Shown here piece by piece: positions 59,910-64,000 of a stretch of DNA of 64,000 bases. The notes under the pieces were generated by a model. It was not told where the DNA came from and made no database searches. It was given only the letters and a program-made list of their open reading frames with translations. The DNA is taken from contig NZ_WNZY01000001.1 in NCBI RefSeq assembly GCF_009725205.1, positions 124,001 to 188,000 on the forward strand. The letters run 5' to 3'. Every line of letters starts with the position of its first letter. Position 1 is the stretch's first letter. Position numbers and translations under genes: made by a program. The stretch is from Paenibacillus timonensis. GTDB taxonomy: Bacteria; Bacillota; Bacilli; Paenibacillales; Paenibacillaceae.

Positions 59910-61289
59910 GTGGCGCAACAAGAATTAAAGAGAGATTTAGCCAATCGACATGTTCAACTGATCGCTATAGGAGGAACGATTGGGACCGGGTTATTCCTAG
60001 GATCAGGGAAAGCGATCCAACTGGCCGGGCCTTCCATCGTTTTTGCCTATTTACTTGTGGGGATCGCGGTATTTTTTGTCATGCGAGCATTGGGAGAACT
60101 GCTGTTATCGAAAGCGGGATATCAATCCTTTACGGACATTGCTGAAGACTATCTTGGGCCAAGGGCCGCGTTCGTTACAGGATGGACGTATTGGTTCTGC
60201 TGGATCATGACGGCGATGGCGGATGTCATTGCTGTTGGGGTGTACGTGCAATATTGGTTTGATATCCCGCAATGGGTGCCGGCGGTGATTTGCTTGATTA
60301 TTTTGCTGGGACTTAACCTGTTAACCGTGAAGAATTTCGGCGAGTTGGAGTTTTGGTTTGCGTTGATTAAGGTTGTGACGATTCTCGTGTTAATCGCCAT
60401 CGGTGTGATTTTGCTGGTCATCGGATTCAAGACCGATGCTGGAGCAGTAACCGTGAAGAATATGTGGGGGCACGGAGGGCTGTTTCCCAACGGAATAACA
60501 GGCTTTTTACTTTCCTTCCAAATGGTTGTGTTCGCCTATGTTGGCGTGGAGCTCGTTGGGGTATCCGCTGCAGAAACCTCCGATCCGGAGAAAAATATCC
60601 CATCCGCCATCAATAAAATTCCGCTGCGAATTTTATTCTTCTACGTTGGCGCCTTGATCGCTCTCTTATGTATTAACCCCTGGACGGGGCTGACTCCGGC
60701 GGAGAGCCCGTTCGTGAAGACGTTTAGTCTGGTCGGCATTCCGATTGCTGCGGGGATCATTAACTTCGTCGTGTTGACCTCGGCCGCCTCCGCTTGTAAC
60801 AGCGGGATGTTCTCCACCAGCCGGATCCTGTACAACTTAAGCAAGAACGACCAGGCCCCCTCCCGGATGGCCAAATTGAATAAGAACCATGTGCCCGGGA
60901 ACGCGCTGCTGATTTCCACGCTGGTTATTTCCGTCGGGGCGTTGTTAAGTAAACTGATCCCAGGGCAGGCTTTCGGCATCGTGACGACGATCAGCGCCAT
61001 TTGTTTTATATGGGTGTGGGGCGTGGTGCTCGTGTGCCATATTCGTTATAAGCGAACGCAACCGGAGCTGCAGGCCAAGTCGAAGTTTAAAGCGCCGTTT
61101 ACCCCTTTTATCAATTATGCCGTTCTCGCGTTGTTTGCGGCGATCCTGCTGATTATGTTGTTTGCGGATGAGACGCGTCCGGCCTTATTGTTAACTCCGC
61201 TGTGGTTCATTCTATTGTTCGTATTGCATGCGATGAGAAAGCGCAAGGAACAGGCAACCTCTGCACCCTTAGAGCAAACTCATCTATAA
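59910..61289 (+). CDS. cycA: D-serine/D-alanine/glycine permease
   Basis: A 459-residue 12-helix amino acid permease of the AAT/APC family. ANRHVQLIAIGGTIGTGLFL, LGSGKAIQLAGPSIVFAYLL, GWTYWFCWIMTAMADVIAVG, and YVGVELVGVSAAETSDPEKN match E. coli CycA nearly residue by residue, distinguishing it from LysP or GabP. It imports glycine, D-serine and D-alanine with protons. It starts with GTG at 59910, 7 nt after AAGGGGGAG. The upstream glycine riboswitch and terminator give the physiological link: import falls when cytoplasmic glycine is high. It is monocistronic. Confidence 0.92.
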   Translation: MAQQELKRDLANRHVQLIAIGGTIGTGLFLGSGKAIQLAGPSIVFAYLLVGIAVFFVMRALGELLLSKAGYQSFTDIAEDYLGPRAAFVTGWTYWFCWIMTAMADVIAVGVYVQYWFDIPQWVPAVICLIILLGLNLLTVKNFGELEFWFALIKVVTILVLIAIGVILLVIGFKTDAGAVTVKNMWGHGGLFPNGITGFLLSFQMVVFAYVGVELVGVSAAETSDPEKNIPSAINKIPLRILFFYVGALIALLCINPWTGLTPAESPFVKTFSLVGIPIAAGIINFVVLTSAASACNSGMFSTSRILYNLSKNDQAPSRMAKLNKNHVPGNALLISTLVISVGALLSKLIPGQAFGIVTTISAICFIWVWGVVLVCHIRYKRTQPELQAKSKFKAPFTPFINYAVLALFAAILLIMLFADETRPALLLTPLWFILLFVLHAMRKRKEQATSAPLEQTHL

Positions 61290-61370
61290 CGGCGGTTCCA
61301 GCTTTGCAACTCGAATCAAATTTGCGGAATTTACCGGTGATATGATCGGAGTGAAAGGAGGAGGACTTCC

Positions 61371-62276
61371 ATGTACGAATGGAATGAGACGGTTCAACGC
61401 ATGGTGGACTGGGTGGAGACGCACATCACGGAAGATACGTCTCTATTGAAGATGTCAGACGCGCTGGGGTATTCCCCGTTTTATTGCTCCAGACAGTTCA
61501 ACCAGTACACGGGGGTGACCTTGCGGGATTATATCTGGACGCGAAGAGTCAGCCGTGCCGCCATGGAGCTCCGCGACACGGATCAGCGGGTTCTGGATAT
61601 CGCCGTAAAGTATGGATTTTCATCGCAGGAGGCGTTTACGAGAGCGTTCGTGAAAGCCTTTCAGCTCACCCCTGCGGCCTACCAAAAGGCGCCAAGACCC
61701 ATTCCCTTAGCGATTCGTCAGGAAGTATTCTCGCCTTATCACTATTGGATCAAGGAGCGGGATCACATGAGTGAAATTCACTTGCAGCCGGCGGAGATCA
61801 AAGTCGAGTTTATTCCGGCCCATAAGTTTATCGGGATCTGGGATTTGACCGTCAACAACTACGGGGATTTCTGGGAGAACGGGCACTCCTGCGACGAAGT
61901 CAGCGGAACCTTAGAAAGCATGTCCAACCATACCCTGAAGGGGCAATTAGGGCAGACGGCGGGGTGGTTTTACCGGGACGGCCAAAAAGGGTATCTGTAC
62001 GGCATCCCGGTTCCACTGGAATATGACGGACCGATTCCGGAAGGAATGGAGTGCCGGGAGATCCCGGAGTCGGAATACCTGGTGTTCTTCCACCCGCCGT
62101 TTGACTACCTAAAGGATAACGGAGCGGTGATGAGCGCGGTGGAGGAGGTTGCTTGGAACTTTGATCCCAGCCAACTGGGGTACGAATGGGATGAAGAGCT
62201 CAAGCAGGACTATCAACGGCATTACCCGGAAGGTTACGGATATGCCGTGCTGCGACCGGTTAAGAAGAAGGGATAA
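61371..62276 (+). CDS. AraC-family regulator with GyrI-like effector domain
   Basis: A 301-residue regulator whose HTH comes first: residues 1-105 have two AraC helix-turn-helix motifs (DTSLLKMSDALGYSPFYCSR and RVLDIAVKYGFSSQEAFTRA). The C-terminal half (about 130-300; FIPAHKFIGIWDLTVNNYGD, YLYGIPVPLEYDGPIP) is a GyrI-like effector-binding domain, as in Rob/SoxS-like TipAS or YdeE-type regulators. It would sense a small molecule. AAAGGAGGAGG precedes ATG. It is followed by a terminator and no gene with a clear partner function. Confidence 0.87.
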   Translation: MYEWNETVQRMVDWVETHITEDTSLLKMSDALGYSPFYCSRQFNQYTGVTLRDYIWTRRVSRAAMELRDTDQRVLDIAVKYGFSSQEAFTRAFVKAFQLTPAAYQKAPRPIPLAIRQEVFSPYHYWIKERDHMSEIHLQPAEIKVEFIPAHKFIGIWDLTVNNYGDFWENGHSCDEVSGTLESMSNHTLKGQLGQTAGWFYRDGQKGYLYGIPVPLEYDGPIPEGMECREIPESEYLVFFHPPFDYLKDNGAVMSAVEEVAWNFDPSQLGYEWDEELKQDYQRHYPEGYGYAVLRPVKKKG

Positions 62277-62281
62277 AGGGG

Positions 62282-62309
62282 AAAGGCCATCCTGCTGGAA
62301 GGCCTTTTA
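62282..62309. terminator. Bidirectional terminator after the AraC gene
   Basis: AAAGGCC, TCC, a TGCT loop, GGA, GGCCTTT form a compact stem (with an A-A mismatch), followed by TTAC. It lies between convergent AraC and DUF817 genes. Confidence 0.7.
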
Positions 62310-62310
62310 C

Positions 62311-63135
62311 TTATTTCTGTTGCCCCTTCACCCGCTTCAATGCCGCAACGATCAGGAAGCTGATAATGACGAGCAGAAGCCAGGAGCTAATCTTGCCGAG
62401 ATGGACGAGATGCCAGCCATCGGATTGGTTCGGGTACCTCCAGGCGCTGAAGAACGTGGCGACATTCTCTGCGACCCAGATAAAGAAGCCAATCAGCACA
62501 AAGGAGAGGGATAACGGCATCCGGTAGGGTTTGCCGCCAACCTCGTAGGTGACCCAGGTCCGCCAGAAGACGAGCAGCACCAGCGCCGACAACCACCACC
62601 GAACATCAATCCAATAATGGTGGGTGAAGAAATTCAGGTAAATGGAGGCGGCCAGCGGGACGACCAACCAGAGCGGGGGGAAGCGGACCAGGTCCACCTT
62701 CAGACGTCGCCAGGCCTGGCACAGATAACTCGCCACACTGGCGTACATGAACCCGCTGTAGAGGGGCACGCCGTTTACCTTTGTCCACCCTTCATCGGGA
62801 TACGCCCAAGAACCCATATGAACCTTGAACAGCTCCAGCGCCAAGCCGATCAAGTGGAAGATCGTGATGACCTTCAGTTCGTCGCGGGTTTCCAGTCCTG
62901 AACGAACCATCCAGACCTGCATGGCGAGGCAGATCAGCAGCAACCAGTCATAACGGGGGAGCCAAGGCAGCGGAAGAAACTGCGTCAAAGCCAGCGATGC
63001 AAAAATTACCACAGGGAACACGCAGGACAATGCCTGCTGCCAGCCGAAGCGCACCAACTGCCGAAGGGCATGATCAAGGCGTTCACCTACGCGCAACTCC
63101 CCTTTGTTCAGGGATTGACTCAGGCTACTCCTCAT
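62311..63135 (-). CDS. DUF817-family integral membrane protein
   Basis: A 274-residue membrane protein with about eight helices. KVHMGSWAYPDEGWTKVNGV, PLYSGFMYASVASYLCQAWR, THHYWIDVRWWL and GWHLVHLGKISSWLLL are the conserved blocks of DUF817, a family of unknown function. The ATG at 63133-63135 was chosen because it overlaps the HTH gene's stop by 11 bp and follows GGAG by about 10 nt; the frame continues eight more codons upstream without a better site. It is the third gene of a leftward operon with DUF2975 and the HTH gene. Confidence 0.82.
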   Translation of the reverse strand: MRSSLSQSLNKGELRVGERLDHALRQLVRFGWQQALSCVFPVVIFASLALTQFLPLPWLPRYDWLLLICLAMQVWMVRSGLETRDELKVITIFHLIGLALELFKVHMGSWAYPDEGWTKVNGVPLYSGFMYASVASYLCQAWRRLKVDLVRFPPLWLVVPLAASIYLNFFTHHYWIDVRWWLSALVLLVFWRTWVTYEVGGKPYRMPLSLSFVLIGFFIWVAENVATFFSAWRYPNQSDGWHLVHLGKISSWLLLVIISFLIVAALKRVKGQQK

Positions 63136-63337
63136 CGTTTCGGTACTCCATAATATCACCGGGTTGGCAATCTAACGCCTTGCATATCGCCTCCAAGGTG
63201 GAGAAACGAATGGCTTTGGCCTTCCCGTTTTTCAATATAGAGAGGTTGGCCATGGTGATACCGACCCTCTCCGAAAGCTCCGTGACACTCATTTTCCGTT
63301 TTGCCAGCATGACGTCGATATTGATAATTACACCCAT
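63125..63337 (-). CDS. Small Cro/C1-type HTH regulator, YozG-like
   Basis: A 70-residue single-domain XRE protein: IINIDVMLAKRKMSVTELSE, RVGITMANLSILKNGKAKAI, RFSTLEAICKALDCQPGDIM. This is the YozG/HTH_26 type that is regularly encoded beside DUF2975 proteins and may repress the operon. The ATG at 63335-63337 follows AGGTGAGGGA. It overlaps the DUF817 start by 11 bp and follows the DUF2975 stop by 13 bp. Confidence 0.88.
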   Translation of the reverse strand: MGVIINIDVMLAKRKMSVTELSERVGITMANLSILKNGKAKAIRFSTLEAICKALDCQPGDIMEYRNDEE

Positions 63338-63350
63338 GGGTTCCCTCACC

Positions 63351-63836
63351 TCAGATCGTTAAATCGTTTTCCGATTTGATGTCGATAGCATTTCTTAAGA
63401 GCCTCTGCAGCACGGCCGCAAAAACGGCAATGACGAGGGAAGCGAAGCAGATGACCAATCCGAGAGCGGCGAGGCCCGGAGCATCGTCCTTCTCCGCGAT
63501 GATGAATAGGACTGGCAAGATGACCGCATATAAGATGCAGATGGTGATGGCGCAGTTTCTAATCCGTCTTAAAGCCATCACCGAGGCTTCAGAAAAGGCA
63601 GTATTCTTGTCGATATAACTTAACAGCCTCAGTGTCTGGTATAGCGCATAGAAAAAGGGAATAGCGGAAGCGTACATGGCAGTGAGCAGGGTCAAGTATA
63701 TCAACGGCGGATAATACTCCACCAAATCCTTGGCAATCGTGGGTACTCCAATCACGCATACGGCAAGGATGGCGATCCCCATCAAGAAAACGACCCCCCT
63801 TAAGAAAAGGGTAGAACCTTGTTCACGTTTCATCAT
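63351..63836 (-). CDS. DUF2975-family membrane protein
   Basis: A 161-residue protein with four helices (VVFLMGIAILAVCVIGVPTI, then LIYLTLLTAMYASAIPFFYA, NCAITICILYAVILPVLFII and LGLVICFASLVIAVFAAVLQ). FFYALYQTLRLLSYIDKNTA is the characteristic DUF2975 segment. The partner HTH lies directly downstream, the standard arrangement for this family; function is unknown. The ATG at 63834-63836 follows GAGGTGCT by about 8 nt; the neighbouring ATG at 63831 is also possible. Confidence 0.85.
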   Translation of the reverse strand: MMKREQGSTLFLRGVVFLMGIAILAVCVIGVPTIAKDLVEYYPPLIYLTLLTAMYASAIPFFYALYQTLRLLSYIDKNTAFSEASVMALRRIRNCAITICILYAVILPVLFIIAEKDDAPGLAALGLVICFASLVIAVFAAVLQRLLRNAIDIKSENDLTI

Positions 63837-63870
63837 TAACAGCACCTCGCGTAGTGATAGTGTCGAAGCT

Positions 63871-63899
63871 AATTTAGCATGTTTTTTATCGATAATCAA
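63871..63899 (-). promoter_or_regulatory. Promoter of the DUF2975-HTH-DUF817 operon
   Basis: Minus strand TTGATT (complement 63894-63899), 17 bp, TAAATT (complement 63871-63876). Transcription would start near 63864, 28 nt before the ATG at 63836. The remaining DNA to position 64000 is A/T rich and shows no gene. Confidence 0.5.
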
Positions 63900-64000
63900 T
63901 AAATATTTATTAATAAATGAAATGTATATATCGAGAAATGATACTTTTGTTAAGAGTGCCTGATAAGTTCTTTTTGGATGGCTTCAAAAAATCAATTATT

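Overview
The window looks like a chromosomal segment of a low-to-mid GC Firmicute, most likely a Paenibacillus or close relative. The grounds are strong AGGAGG-type ribosome binding sites, sigma-A promoters, SLH-domain surface proteins, WYL-domain regulators of the YobV type, a CBM56-carrying GH16 laminarinase, a GH10 xylanase and a Gram-positive style glycine riboswitch. No rRNA, tRNA, CRISPR array, insertion sequence or prophage block was seen. This assignment is inferred from gene content, not from a database search.

Layout. 0-3 kb: a junction of two gene fragments (truncated nitroreductase and an unidentified fragment), a P-loop kinase, DoxX-like, DUF3237 and APH-family genes. 3.4-8.2 kb: a 1567-residue secreted SLH protein. 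8.3-11.2 kb: a CPBP protease and a NarL/LuxR two-component system. 11.3-21.9 kb: small metabolic genes (VOC proteins, epoxide hydrolase, aldo/keto reductase, GNAT), a WYL regulator, an uncharacterised two-TM protein with a PLD-like domain and a frameshifted MalT-type regulator. 21.9-25.3 kb: SRPBCC remnant, TetR, NAD-dependent reductase, acyltransferase. 25.4-29.4 kb: VIT1 transporter, histidine-rich membrane protein with an OmpR-type two-component system, YciI protein. 29.4-34.4 kb: SagB-type oxidoreductase, POT peptide transporter, FAD oxidoreductase and a SigJ-type sigma factor that appears to start at ATC. 34.4-36.6 kb: divergent MATE/TetR pair. 36.7-42.6 kb: GH10 xylanase, WYL/GyrI pair, GH16 laminarinase. 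43-50 kb: ECF sigma factor with SRPBCC protein, staygreen homologue, MATE, MocR regulator, frameshifted EamA, thioredoxin-like protein. 50-59.6 kb: MarR/AKR, SDR-MerR/SDR, WYL, IsdG-like monooxygenase, MacB-type ABC exporter with TetR, XRE/SDR. 59.6-64 kb: glycine riboswitch-cycA, AraC regulator, DUF817, YozG-like HTH and DUF2975.

How it works together. Most of the segment consists of small cassettes: one local regulator beside one transporter, oxidoreductase or modifying enzyme, with palindromic operators readable between them (TetR at 22.8, 35.9 and 57.1 kb, MarR at 50.5 kb, MerR at 52.8 kb). The clearest regulatory stories are: a single-aptamer glycine riboswitch with a visible terminator and a 7-nt competing pairing in front of cycA; a MerR promoter with the diagnostic 19-bp spacer; overlapping divergent promoters that share a palindromic -10; and a 41-bp upstream element repeated 38 kb apart in front of a DoxX-like gene and a GyrI-like gene. 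Several genes are decaying or frameshifted (nitroreductase, SRPBCC, MalT-type regulator, EamA). I did not find a recognisable new defence or biosynthetic system; the best candidates for undescribed biology are the two-TM PLD-like protein, the heme-like membrane protein with its two-component system, and the riboswitch/operator arrangements.
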